Below, piece after piece: positions 1 through 13,067 of a DNA stretch of 64,000 bases; the first letter of the stretch is position 1; each line of letters starts with the position of its first letter. A program made the position numbers and the translations under genes. The notes below the pieces were generated by a model. It did no database searches. It was not told where the DNA came from and was given only the letters and a program-made list of their open reading frames with translations. Location: the NCBI GenBank assembly GCA_001986395.2, contig MQVO02000034.1:160026-224025 (forward strand), in the 5' to 3' direction. This stretch comes from Irpex lacteus. Lineage: Eukaryota > Basidiomycota > Agaricomycetes > Polyporales > Irpicaceae.

Positions 1-3000
1 AAGAGACCGTGCATTTGCTAAATCAACAACTACTCGATCATAGGTCTGACCTTGTGCACGATGAGCCGTAATTGCATATGCAGGCTGGATTGGCACTTGC
101 TCCCTTCGGATAACACAGGAGCGCCCTGAGAAAGGATGTCTAATAGAGAAACTGCGGACATCCGCCAGGATGGGTGCTTCGTCAGTATCCAGTTCAGGTA
201 ACCGAGGACTGTCATGGTCGAGCGCAACAACACATGAAGTAAGTACACGGTCACCACTATCGTTAATCTTAAAGCGAATGCGTTTGAGAGTGCCTGTGCT
301 GCCATTAACAATGCCACTGCTGACGTCAAAATTTTGGGATACAATCACACGCATGCCCAGTACAAGAGGTAGCTTTCCGAGACGCTGTTCTGTTGCAGAT
401 GAAGGCATACCCCGTAGATAAGATAGCAGGTCTGGATTTTGGATAGGCTCTCTTCGATGACTATCACTGCTATAATACCAGTGCAATGCACGACCGGTTG
501 CATGAGCAAAGGCCTGAACAGCAGCAATATTCAATGCATCCTTCGTGGTGTTGTCAAAAACGATGGTGGTCGGGAAAGCCCAGGGTGTTGAGTTGATGAC
601 ACAAGGAAGACGCTCAATCAAACGGGTGTTCAATAGGTCAAAGTCCTCATTTGTGCAAAGGCCGTCACGTAGCCGATTCAGCAGTTCCACAAACCGGGCA
701 TTCTCCGGACCTGTCTGCCGCATCGGTTGTTTCAGAAACACAACGGTGTCAATTAATAGCCAGAGCAGTTTACCCAGCACTGCAGTATGATTTGGACGAG
801 CTGTCGACAAATTGGCGTACAACCTAGGATCTTGTACTGAAGGTAACTGAGCGAAGTCACCACAGAATATAACGTTGAGCCCACCAAAAGGTTCTTTGCA
901 TTCCTTCGCTAATTCAAGCGCGTTATTGATACGGCCCAAAAGCTTACATCCTATCATAGAAACCTCATCTACCAAAAGGTAGTCCACCCCATGCCACATA
1001 GCGATAAGCTCTAGGTTAGTTTTCGATCCACGCTTTGCAGCCTGACCAGACTGAGCTAAGCCCAACAAAGCATGTAGTGTGCTACCTGATATGTTTTTAG
1101 CAGCAATTCCTGTAAACGAAGCGAGGCGGAACCTACGCGCTTCACCAACTGTTTCGAAGAGATCCTTGACTGCATTTATAACACGAGACTTTCCAGTTCC
1201 CCCAGGACCACCGAGGTACATGCGCAACTTTTCCGCAGAGGAATCTCGAGGCCCAGAAGCATGAAGAGCAATCATTTTGAATGCTCTAGCTTGCTCAGCA
1301 TTCAAAGACCACTTGCTCACTAACTGAGAAACCGTTGTAGAACGGTCATCAACAGATGCCTCGGTAGACAAACCTGACACGGAGGTAACCAGAGGTAAAG
1401 CGGATGAGGCAGGTAAGCCATGACTTGAAGCGGACACTGTCGTGATACCAGGGATTATAGACGGCCGGGAGTCAGCGTCAGTTGTGGATGGATCACTGGA
1501 TGGGACCAAGTCAACCACGCTAATGCCAGATTTCCACGCTGCCTTCCTCTGTGCATACACACCTTCCCATTGGTGTTCAAGGGATACATCTGATACTTGT
1601 TCCTCTGATAAATCAGGTGCTTCAACGTAGTCAGGACTGTCACTAACCACGGGCGTGTAATGATCGCATCCAAAGAGAGTATGCCTGTCAGCATAGTCTA
1701 GACATTGTACGACGTTAGCTAGTCCTTGTGCTTTACGGGAAGCACTGGCCCGGTCTATGTCTAGGCAGTGCTCCAAGATCTCAGCATCATCCGCATCGGC
1801 TGATAGATCCTCGTCAATGGCAGCAGACCGGCCCTGACTATGCTGCATGCGTTGCTGTAAGCGACGGAGCTGGCTGGACCTCTGGCGGAAGTGATCGTGT
1901 TGTGCAGACTTGCATTCTTGCAAAGCTTGGATATTTAACAAGACACGGTTGACATACGGCGACGCGGAACATTGAAAGAGCTGGAATGCATCTGACCACG
2001 AACCTTGGAAGGAATTTCGAAGGTCAGATATATGTCGCCATGGTTTGAAGAAAATCAACATCAGCCTACAGTACCTCTCGTACTGAGCCTTGTCATCCTT
2101 CACAGGCAGAGGGCTCCCGATGGGAACGACAACTTGTCTTTGTGAGGGATGTAATATGCGCAAGGCCTTTCGGGTATGCTCCACGTGAGACGGTGAAAAC
2201 AGTCCTTGAGGCCGCTCGCGGAGATAGGAGTCTAACAGCTGAGATGCAGATCTCACACCAACGGCTTCCGTAGACGAGTCCTCATGAACAGACTCACAAT
2301 CGTTGTCAGTATCGGGGAACTGTTCGACATCATCATCTTGGAATTCATCGGCACATCTGTCCACGTCAGTTCGGTGTTTTGAAAGCCTGTATTTGCGTGT
2401 TTGTGCAACAAAATCCCATAAGCATAGTTCACCGAAGTCCGATGGACGATAGAGATAATCACAGAGCTGATTAGACGTTGGTACAAGGTCTCCGGCTTCA
2501 TCTGCAACAACTACAATGTCTTCGTCATTTGTGTCGGGTAGTTCGGTGGACTGACCACCGTCTACAATAAAACTGTCCTCTGCGCTATCATCACCAGCCT
2601 GTGAATCTGTCTCAATATCATGATCGTCAAATGACATTTCCTCACCGTCAGCAACCAGTCCAGTGGATTCACGCAGTGAACAATCTTCTGAGCCAGCAAC
2701 ATCCCGAGCGGGGTCCACCGGAGAAGAGTAGGATCCCTCTTTTTGGTCACGAGCACGATAACATTCGGGACTGGGAAGAAGACCCTCGATATATCTCTCA
2801 ACAGAAGGCCAGTATAGGTTAGCAAAGGTATCACTCGTAAAACAATCCTGATGTCCCAACAAGAACGAGGCAACCTGTTGCCCGGACATTTCTTGGTGGG
2901 TCAAAATTGCATGAGCACAGCGGCGCAGCAACCTTTTAGCATATAGCATGTACTTATCTTCATCTGGTTTCCGTTCATCCACCTGTATAGTATCAGGGCT

Positions 3001-6000
3001 AAATTCTCCGAGTCGCTTGATAGCCAACTCCAGCGCAGCATAGGCAACGTGGGTCTTCAGCTCCGTCTTTGTGATGTAGTTGGTGATGTAGTAAGTAACG
3101 GCCTTTGCACCTTCACCGGAACCTATGAACTGGATGTCCATATTACAACGCATAGCCTCAAGAATGGTAGCATTGAAATTATTAACCATACCATCTAGGC
3201 AGTGCAGACATAGCTCACCGGTTTTATCATCAAACGAAGAGCACAAGCGTACATTTTCGGGATCGAGATCGAATCGACAAGTACGAGGTTCCCCCTGTTT
3301 GCAATACTTGAAACACGTCTCGCTATGAGAATGCAATTGACACTGTGTAGCGAGGTGGTGTAAGTCCCATGCGCGAGCTGTCTCTACAACATCATCAGGC
3401 AATGGAAAAACCCCTCGATGACGACAAGGATTGCCTGGCGGCGAAGTGTCAGGAACAGACGAAGGTGCCGGAGGGATAGATGTTTGGATAGTATCATCTA
3501 AGAAAGCAAGGAGCCTGCTGCCGAACTCTCGATCCCCATTAATGATACGGTCCTGGATTTCATTAGGGTTTAGCCCGCCTTCAACCCATACAACAAGGTG
3601 ACAGTGCAGGCTTCCTCTACCTTGGGCTTCAACACAGCCGAAATAACCCTTAACCTGACCTAAAATGCCACCCTTTTGAACGGTTTGGGCCTGAGGATCC
3701 TTGTCATAACCGAGCAAGGTACGAATGAAGGCATTCATGTAAACATCAAAAAACTTAGCACCTACGAATGGATTATTTGCGACAAGAACGGCCTGATCCC
3801 AAGCATTGCATTGTAAAGCGGGACAAACGTCGTCTACATTGATGGCGTCCCCAGCAAGAAAGTTCACTACAGGGTTATGCGTATCAGCAGGATTAATGGT
3901 GACATAGAAATTTGGAACACCATGCTCAACCATCATAGCGCGGATCTGGTTGCGCATGTTGGTTTTCGAGGCAGCTGAGCCGGGTACAGCAGTGTTAACG
4001 AGATTCACCTCCTTCATGAGGCGAAATGCTCTTCTCTCGTCCTCTGACAATGGGGAACTGTCGGAAATGGAGCCGTCCTCCGCCAGGCGGCGACAAACAC
4101 TGGAAAGCACGTCGGGAGTCAACAATGCAAATTGCTCTGCAACTGCATGAAAAGACTGCTTACTAACTTTTATACTTGATCTGAGAAGGACCTCTCTCCG
4201 CTGCAAGATGTTGAAGATTATGAACAGAAAAGAACGATGAACTTGAAATCGACGATCGGCTAACTGGAAAAGATGTCGTGCATGAAGCTTTAAGGAGACA
4301 GTAACCTCGCGAGTGATATCTTCCATGCCACCGCATCCGTAAGGAAACAAGGTCGGGAACGTTTTGGGGAAAAGCGTAGGTTCGAAAAACTCATTAGCAG
4401 GAAGAGCATCATGCGGCATTTGCACATACCCACCACCCTTTTGTTTCACATGGCGCAGAGCAGCAGCACGTAGCTCGTTTGAAGGAGCAGATCCGTCAAC
4501 ATCGGTTATAACGACACTAGGCAGTACAGAAAGATCAGCAGGCGACGCAGTAGCACTAATATGAGCATCAGAGGACTCACCACGAAGAGAGTCTATGTGA
4601 GACAGAGACGGAATAGCATCATAACGATCTGTTAAGGTGTCTTGTGCAGAAGACTGAGGCACAGTGGAGATATTAAAAGGGAGCAGACCGTCCAAGGGAA
4701 TAGATTGAAGTGCCTCGTGATTAATGGCAATGTTCGAATACAGTGGATTATTTGCTTTCAACCACACAAGTGCGGCGAGAACACGTTCGGGATTCACAAC
4801 AAGGGGCTTGGCCTTTTTTAATAACCACTCACGAGTGGGAGGCCGTGACCCAATGAAAATGACACAGATAGGTTTGACAATGTCATCGATGGATGGCGGG
4901 AGAACTTCAGGGATATGTTCAGGATGCTGAGGATGGATGATGATGTGCCCATGAATTGCACGCTGATGATTTGGCAAAGAGAGCTCTGCTTGGGAATCCA
5001 CAAGACTAGCAGACTTGTTTTTGGACTCACGCTCAGGACGTAATTGAACAATGCTGGTGCTGGCGCGACACAAAGCAATCATGGATTCTTCAATCGGTGT
5101 CAAACAAGACAGCTCAGGAGGAACTACGCCCAAGTAATGACCGTCTGCCAAAGCAAAAGCAGGCAAACGACCGCGCCGCAAAGCACTGGAGCATGGCTTG
5201 CACAGCCGCACCTCACGAGAATCAGGCAAATACCCTTCTTGCAGAAGCATAACATCGTCAAGGAGATCAGATGTGTCCATGTGAGGCGGCAGACTGGTAG
5301 GACGTGCCAGTAAATCTAAAGGCAAGCTATCCAGATCAACCAACACCTGAGAGGACAGCATGACAGCCTCCGCACAGCAGGCGCACGTAAAAGTTGACAG
5401 GGAGTCAGACGAAGTTTCGCGACGAAAGTTATTAATCAATGCATCTTTGAAGGGCTGACCAAGAGGTTGAGGCCACGAGTCTCGCACAGAAGCGAGATGA
5501 TCTTTAACAGTCTGGCGGCCTGCCTCGAGACGAGCATCGCGCGCATGTTTTGCACGAAGGCTTTTCTCCTGAACTCTTTTGCTCCCCTGAACTCTTTTGC
5601 CAACCTGCAAACGACGAATGAACTGACGGAGGAGTCGCCGCAACCGCGACAGCGAGTCCGTAGTTTCGTACGTAACATTGAGGAGAGCAAGGACTCTCCG
5701 CATAGGCTTTCGTGCCAGCCGGGGAACCATATTTGTCAGGACAGCAGCCTGTACGGCTACCCGTCGGTCATCCAACGAAACATCTTGAAGATCGCCCACA
5801 GCCGAGCAAGCAGGGGAGCGCATATGATCTGGATGATAACAGGTCCCCTCGACAAGGTGCCGCAATAACATCTCACGGGCGTACTCCAAGGTAGCCTGGC
5901 GAGGAAGGAAAACACCATGAGACAGGAGACGGGACGCTAGTCGCGCAAGGGACCACTTCTCAAAACCCGAAAAATCATATAGGTCAGCGGCCGCGCGCAA

Positions 6001-7027
6001 ATTATCAGCGGGTGCAGGAAGCCCTTGAGGCATGGCACCCGGCCACGGCAACAGACATTCAACATGGGCACAAGAGGCGCAACGCATGGTTAGACCGAGC
6101 AAGGAATACTGAGAGCACATGACACAGGGAGCTGAAGATGTCGAACCAGATGGAGAAGGCTGGGCAGATACAGGCCCGCGAGATGCGAGCAACGGGGGAA
6201 CATTCTGAGTGCCAACGGAAGAACCGGTCAAAAACAGTTCGGATGAACCGAACGCGCATGAATCAGTAGCGAGACTGAACGAATCAAATACAGTAGGTGC
6301 GTCGGAGTGAGGCGCAGAAGCTGCTTGGGGGGAAGGGGGTCAGCAATCAGCAAAAGCAAGTAACCATCAGAATTACCACTGACCAGAGGAACCACCGCCC
6401 TCCGCGTTGCCCGTCAAAATATGAGGGGCGGCCGGAAGAGTTGGTGCCGGCGAATCACCAGAAGTAGGAAAGAAAGCGGGGCGCACTGCTCAAAACATGA
6501 GACGCGCAAGAGACCAAAGCAAGAATGGAAGCGTACGAGAAAAAGAACGCGGGCCAGTAGTGCCCTGCGTACAATTTGCGGCAAGGGGCAAATGTGCTAC
6601 AAAGAACGATTAGCGCAAGCATGAGAGACATAAGATGTGACGCACCGTGGCTCACTAAGCGGCTCGACCAGGAAAGACAGGGCGAGTCAAGGGCGAGGGG
6701 CAGCGTGGGGTCCTGCACCTGACCATCCACAATGGATGAACCGGTGGCCGCAAACCAATCTCCACCCAGAACGACGTCGTACATAGACAGGTAGGAGACA
6801 GTCACGGGCAAGGTGGAAGTGAAGAAACCAGAGACGGAAGGCACAACGATTGGCCCACTGCCCATAATAGTGGCAGCGGAAGTGGATGGGTGACGAGTAA
6901 CAGTAGCGGGAATAGAGTGCAGCAGAGCGAAGCTGCTGGATACACAGGACGCCGTCTGAGTAGGATCTAGGAGGACCTGAACTGGAAACTCGCGATAGGA
7001 GCCTGCAACACAGAGAGGAGAAGACAT
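1..7027 (-). CDS. Helitron Rep/helicase protein (DUF6570 type), C-terminus cut by the window edge
   Basis: Rolling-circle transposase/helicase of an autonomous Helitron. The frame is open from about 6320 to base 1 without a stop. Visible in order: a CxCC (about residue 439) and a CxxC (about 500) typical of DUF6570; the HUH endonuclease motif in GRGSLHCHLVVW near 3600 (about residue 1033); the two-tyrosine motif VTYYITNYITK near 3085 (about 1206); then a PIF1-type helicase with Walker A GGPGGTGKS near 1200, Walker B LLVDEVSM near 965, and the late motif AHRAQGQTYDRVVVDL at 5-65. The first exon (7027 to 6646; an upstream ATG is at 7072) joins at 6320 through a 325-nt intron with donor GTGCGT and acceptor CAG; the phases match. 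Exon 1 carries a retropepsin-like segment. More than 2,200 residues lie inside the window with no internal stop, so it may be functional. Domain identity is certain; the exon 1 junction is inferred. Confidence 0.92.
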
Positions 7028-7789
7028 GGTGGTCGTTGGAATAAGAGAACGGTACAAACTAATGCTCCGCAAAGATACGAGTGTAATGCATTATAATCAT
7101 TGATTAACATTACTTACTTATTAAATACCGTCCCGTGCACGATTTTATTGATTACGGTTTTCTTTGATTATAATACCATAGAGTACACTACATTACATTA
7201 CGAGGTTTGTATTTAATGGTAATCTTGTCTTTACTTTGCGGATGTGGTGGCATCTGGTAGTTCGCCGAGTTGCACGAAACACTGCCCGAAACCGATATGG
7301 TGCGTAGATGCTTCTCGCTTCTCTGCATCGGATTCAATAGAAGACGGGCGCTGGCTGTTATGAAACGAACCGTCGTCGTCGTCACACCCACTGGCACTGG
7401 TAATGGCTATTAAGGACTCTGAGAGGATGAATTGGTAAGCTACTGGTTGTAGCTGCCAGCGAGATGCAGTATTAGCTACTGACTTGCAATTGTACTCCTC
7501 GAAGCCTAGGCTGTACCATGACTCTGCAGCAGCTTGCATTCTCGGCGGAGTCAACTCTTGTAGCAGTCGGGTAGCGTGCAATGGTTCCATGGCTATGGAA
7601 GGCCATGAAACTGTGGTATGTAATTATATCTTGGACGTGGTATGCCTGACTGACATAGAGCTGTGCTCAGCCGCTTTGCTCGCTACCTCTGTGACTGTGA
7701 CAGGTCACTAGCTAGCGCTTGCCGTTACGCAGCGAGGACGTCAACCCTGCAAACTTTAAGCATCTCCGTTACATTTGCACGTTTGCGGC
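7028..7789. other. AT-rich spacer between Helitron and hAT genes
   Basis: No convincing gene. Around 7085-7200 the DNA is AT-rich with repeated TGATTA/TAATCA motifs, which recur downstream of the hAT gene near 11700-11830. They are probably subterminal repeats of the hAT element, but I could not fix the terminal inverted repeats or the 8-bp target duplication. A 119-codon minus-strand frame (7590 to 7231) has no recognisable domain and is not called as a gene. Confidence 0.4.
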
Positions 7790-10700
7790 ATGAGCTCACG
7801 ATTTCCCGATGCAGGTGAGGTGCTGGGAGAAGATGCCAGGAGGCAGCTCCTCTCCCAACAACTGGAACACCTCCGTGTTCTCGTCAACAACCTTCCGCTC
7901 GAGCTACCAGAAGGCCCCCATGATGGACCGCTACAGCAACACTTCGGAAGCATCGATATCGACCGTACGGAAGGCCCTTATTTCACTGTCGACCAAGCAT
8001 GGACAAGAACCTTCCAGGCTCTGAATCCCGAGCAACGCGAGGCTCTTGTGACACGAGGACCCTACGGAGCCCAAGTCATCTACCAGTTCTTCAAGATCAT
8101 TGCGGCTGATAAGGATGTCGACATGTACGACGGGCTTTATCTCATAGCCAGGCGCTGTTTTGAGGCGAATGAATTGATCGGTCGCGTGTGAGTATCTCGT
8201 CTTGGCACCAATTGTTGACATGTCTGTTCGTGGCTGACATGTTCGGAGTAGCATTCGCACAGTACGACAAGCAAATTGCCAGCTGCCGACGTAGTCCCGG
8301 CCTCACCAGATGTAGCGGTACGACCGGTGAATGACCAGAGCACCCATTCGACCTTACAGCTGCCCGCTAGGCAGGATCCAGTGCTCGGAAAACGCAAATC
8401 CGGGACTCTAGGTAGGTGTATATGTGCTCTCTCTCTTGCGTGTCTATGTGACTCAACTCCCGGCTACGGTGCTAGATCAATATCGAAATGGCCTCGACAC
8501 ACCTCGGTTCAATGCGGCAATTGACCGAGTACTAGGAGCAAAGCCATCTGATGACGAAGCTGAAACGACGCCAGCAGTACGTCAGACGCACGCTTTCTCC
8601 ACCCGGGTCTGAATCTAACAACCTTTATCTAGCAACAGAAAAAGACGAAACGTGCGAAGAAGCAGACACAGAGCACAAGTGCTGGCGATACTGCAAATGT
8701 ATCCACGGTACGTTCTATCTTTGCTAAACTGTGTCGGGTTTCTCATCTGATAACCTACCTTTTTGCAGACGAGTGACAGTCCACTCGAGTTGCTTAACCT
8801 CAGTGACGATGAAGCCGACTCTGAGCAAGTCACCGAAACCAGGCGTGGTCGCCAGCCGCAGAAGTCGCGGTGGGCACGAGCTCATTTTGGCGATGAACCG
8901 AACGCGTGCAAAATGAAGGGTGGGAAACTTGTTTGGGAGTGGCGCTGTAATTGGTGCAAGTGAGTTTTCTTACCACGGTTTTCGGAGATGACAATTTATT
9001 CAGTTTACGTGCGCAGCGTTGTCCGTACGCTACCCCGATCGTCCGGCAAAGTGAAGTTCGATGATGAACCGAAGCCGCCGTCCCTCAGCAACTTAATCTC
9101 TCACCTCGACAACTGCAAACGTCTACCTAAGTCAGCCTCGTTTGAGGCGCAACAGGCCTCCAATGAGCAAGCTTCGGGTAACGTTGTTCCTCCTGCCGCG
9201 GGTCAGCGCCAGATCATGGATAAATTCATTCAACGAGGGATTGATAATCCCAAAGTTGAGATGTCTTATGCTGGCTTCCGCGAGCGGTTTGTCAAGGGTG
9301 TCATCCACGACGATCTTCCCTTCATCTTCGGAGAGAAGGAAGGGATGAAGGAGGTCTTCAAGTATCTACTGCCGAAGGAGTACAACATCCCAAACGGGAC
9401 AATGGTCGGCCGCGATGCTACTCGCTTATATGAAGCAATTGACTCCGCGCTTAGTGCGCAAATGAAGGTGAAAGGTTCATTACCCCTCTGTCGCTGGTGA
9501 AGCTGAATTGTATGTGCAGGCTAATCGGTCGAAGATCGCTTTTGCGACTGACATGTGGACCAGCAAGAACTCTGTGTATGCCTTTATTGGCCTTGTCGCC
9601 TTTTGGATTAATGACGACTGGGAGCTCGTCGAGTGTCCGATCGCTCTTATTCCCGTGGCAGGCGATCACTCTGGTGCTGCCTCTGCCAAGGCAATATTCA
9701 AAGAGTTTGTTCGCAGGGGCATTGTCTCAAAATATAGTGAGTTTGTTTGTTTCGTGATTCGTTCGTTCACTCACAGCGATTGCTTTCTACCAGTGGCCCA
9801 TGCAGCTGACAACACGAGCAGTAACGGTACAATGACAGAGTCACTTTGTCACCGCATCGTGAAGTATCTTCAGTCTGTTCAGTTAGAGCCGAATGACTGT
9901 CAGGTTGGCTGTGGCTGTCACGTCTCCAATCTGACTGTGCAGTGAGTCACAATTACAGATGTTTGATACACAATGCGCTGACTTGCTGTAAGGGATTTAC
10001 TCCACGGTCTTGGGTTAGCTGTGAGCCCAGAGGATGAAGACCTTTACCTCGCTGCTCGTCAGTCATTAATTGCAGACGTTGATCCGAGTGAAGTAGCCGA
10101 TGAAGAAGCGGTGGCAAAGAGAGAGCTGGCTCTGGCGAAGAAGGGGAAGTTGCCGAACATCTCAACTAATGTCGTTGACTCAGACTCTGAGCTGTCAGAG
10201 GCATCGCTTGCAGGCGAGGAGAGCGATACCGACAACGATCACGGCAGGCAAGCTGTAGCACAGACAGCTGGTCGGTCATCAAAACAGAAGCGTACTCAGT
10301 CTGTCGTTGATCAGGTAAGCTGGATCTTCGGACGATATTGTTCACCGCTTAATCATTTTCAGCTCCATGCAATTGTTGTTGATGTGCTCCGCAGTGAGCC
10401 TCGCCGACAGAAAATGCGCAGCATTATCCGGAGTGTGTGCAGTGAGCCGTATCAAGGCCTTACTCTTGTGCGTGGTATGCCAATCCGGTGGAACTCTACT
10501 CTTGCGGAGATACAGCGAGCTCTTCTCCTTCAATCTGTAAGTCATTCATTTGTCTTTCAAAGGTGCTGTGATGAAAGAGGTGTTGTTTAGGCAATCAATC
10601 ATTGGGTAGAGACTTTGCCCGATGGATTGCGTGGCAAGAAGAAAGCTGCAGCAGTACGCAAACAAGAGCAATGGCATATTGGACCCAAAGGTTGGAAGTT

Positions 10701-11679
10701 CTTGAAAGATCTCGTGGACATTCTTAAGGCAAGCTTCACTTTCAAGTCATCGTAGAATACTCTCTCACTTTTCCCAGCCTTTCGAGGAAAGCACGCTTAG
10801 CTTGTCAAAATCCGAAACTCCAACGCTTCCGCAGCTGCTCCCGCTATACAAGCATCTCGAGCGCCATCTACAAAACTGCCGCAAAGACTCGCGATACACA
10901 GCACCGCATATCCAGCAAGCGTTAAGAAAGGCTCAGGAGAAGCTTAAGAAACATCTCGACATAGCTCTTTCTAAAACATATCCCCTTCTCGCCGCTGGTA
11001 CGTTGTTATTCAGATCACCTGTCATGTTCTCTTTTCAATCTATTCTTCAAATAATTAGTTCTGCATCCTGCAATTCGACTTAAGTACTTTCAGTCTGAGG
11101 ACTGGGACGTGTCAATCCCTGTCCGGGCTGAGAGGCTCGTAAAGGAGTTCTATGCCCAGTATTCTGATGCTGTGGTCACGCCATCCACTCAGAACCAGGG
11201 AACTACTCGTCATGAAGAGGCCACATCATCTCGGCCCATTCCAAAGTCAATATTCACATCGGCAATATTCTCTCAGTCGACATCTCCGGTTCTTCAGGAA
11301 TTTGAATCTGAGATCAAGCTGTACTTCTCGGGGGCGTATCCAATTCGCATCGAGGACAACGATAAGATGCTAGAATGGTGGAAGGTATGTAATGTTTAAC
11401 ACTGCTCAATCTTCGAGCTTACTTATCTTGTACAATCCGCAGATCCACGAAAACATTTTCCCGATACTTGCGCGCATCGTTCGGGACATTTTCGCAATCC
11501 CGGCCGTTAGCGTCTCTGTTGAGAGGCTATTCTCGTCTTGCAAACATACTATGTCTGATGCACGCTCTTCCTTCAAAGCTACGAAAGCTGCACAAACCGT
11601 GATCACAAAGGAGTGGCTGAAAAGGGGTTTAGACGCGAACTATCTCGATGGTGTCTCAATCTGGCGAAAGGCTGACTAG
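7790..11679 (+). CDS. hAT-family transposase, multi-exon
   Basis: Cut-and-paste DNA transposase. The ATG at 7790 opens exon 1 (to about 8188, donor GTGAGT), and about ten short introns follow. Landmarks: a BED-like zinc finger (WRCNWC near 8940, then LISHLDNC near 9100); the RNase H-like core with MWTSKNSVYAF near 9555 and the HAADNTSSN block near 9800; a CGCHVSNLTVQDLLHGLG junction near 9910-10010; an acidic insert at 10080-10250; the RWNSTLAEIQRALLLQS segment near 10490; and the C-terminal hAT dimerisation domain, AIPAVSVSVERLFSSCKHT at about 11490-11550. It ends at TAG 11679. Each exon stays open and the splice sites look intact, so the copy may be recent. Exon joins are by eye. Family membership is firm from the C-terminal domain. 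Confidence 0.9.
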
Positions 11680-13067
11680 ACTGACCGGATATCTTATACA
11701 TATGATTAGATATGATTACTTATGAATATGAATATGATATATTACAATGCGATTACTTTCAGAGACTTTCGTAATCATATTTGAAGGTAATCATTAAATA
11801 CAGCGGCGTTAGAGTATTTAATCATAATTGCCGAGCATTAGTACATACAAACCAAGAAAAGAACGTATGATATAAGCGCTCGAGCACGCAATACCCAAGG
11901 GCGAACACGTGACGTTGCGTTTTTGGCGCAAAAAGTTGGCCAAATAGTGGGCCCCTGCAACCCTAAGACCCTCTACCAAGCTAGCGCTGGTAGCGGGAAT
12001 ATAGCTAGGGCACATGTAATGGTACCCACGACAATCTTCATTATTCTACGATGTACTTGGGCCACAGGCACTGCGCCGCTCACAACTACTTACCACAAAT
12101 GACACTTGCTGGCAGTATAGTTTGAGTGGCCAGGCCGCACCAGACGCCTCCATTCCACATCTGCGTCTCCTTAGTCTCTACTATGCTTGGATCGACTTCG
12201 AGGATGCTTTCAGTAAGTCTCATGCGCTTTGTAATACTTTACATAAATACTGACGCTATAGCTTAAGTCACACGCGGCCACACGCCAATATTGTATGACG
12301 CGTCACGCACTCTATGTCTTTCCCGTCGGTAACGAGTTGATGCCGCTGACTGCTCAGACAAGGATCGCAGACGAACGTGCTACGAGCTAATACACAATGT
12401 CCTGGGGATTGGTCGCTATCAGTCTTGACTATGTATATCTCGTCTCGACTGAGGTGATCGAAATGCCTCGCGCAATGAAACTCGCGTGTGATCGTTGCTT
12501 CTTCATTGACATCGTTCAATCAGCTCCAAGATATAGGGCACTTTTGCTAGCCGACATAAAAGGCTTCCAAGCCAAGGATGTACAAGAGGATGACTGTCAG
12601 GTACACCTCTCCTACTCCATTTCTTCAAATTACATCTTTATTAATCAAGTCTTCATTGAACGGCTTTTCTCTTTAGCAGACTGTGGTGGACAGATGATCT
12701 CTGCATTTGTGGCCCACACCTCATCAATACAGAAATTGATCAGCTTCGTCAACGCATCTGCATTGCACGTCACGCTGGAGCTAACACTCGTCGGCGCAAC
12801 CGACCAAATTCCCGTGCAATGATGCGTTCCTACTATGTAAGTACTCCTATTTCCTCTTGCGGAGAGAATGTCAGCTCCTGACTCCTCGTGGCCTCGATCA
12901 CAACGGCGGCGTACAGCCCGCAGCTGGTAGTGCTGTATCACCTTGAGAGGTGCCAGTGGCCCTGCAGCAACGGCGGTGAATGCGTATTTTGGTAAATATC
13001 TCGTCTCTCATGCAGCGGTAGCCCCCAACATCTCTGATTCCTAGGCCACAGTACTTCCATTCCGACG
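11680..13067. other. hAT 3' flank and an unrecognised decayed coding segment
   Basis: 11690-11830 is AT-rich with TGATTA-type repeats, probably the hAT 3' end. From about 12150 to 12840 there are coding-like pieces on the plus strand: LRLLSLYYAWIDFEDAF before a GTAAGT donor at 12210, a segment around 12270-12390, a frame at 12397-12600 starting MSWGLVAISLDYVYLV, and a segment near 12680-12835 ending RRRNRPNSRAMMRSYY. The reading phases of these pieces do not join cleanly. I read this as a degraded gene of unknown family. Nothing else is seen up to the first DUF6533 gene. Confidence 0.3.

Noticed and set aside
7231..7590. 119-codon minus-strand frame between Helitron and hAT
   Set aside because: No recognisable features and lies in probable transposon flank; left uncalled.
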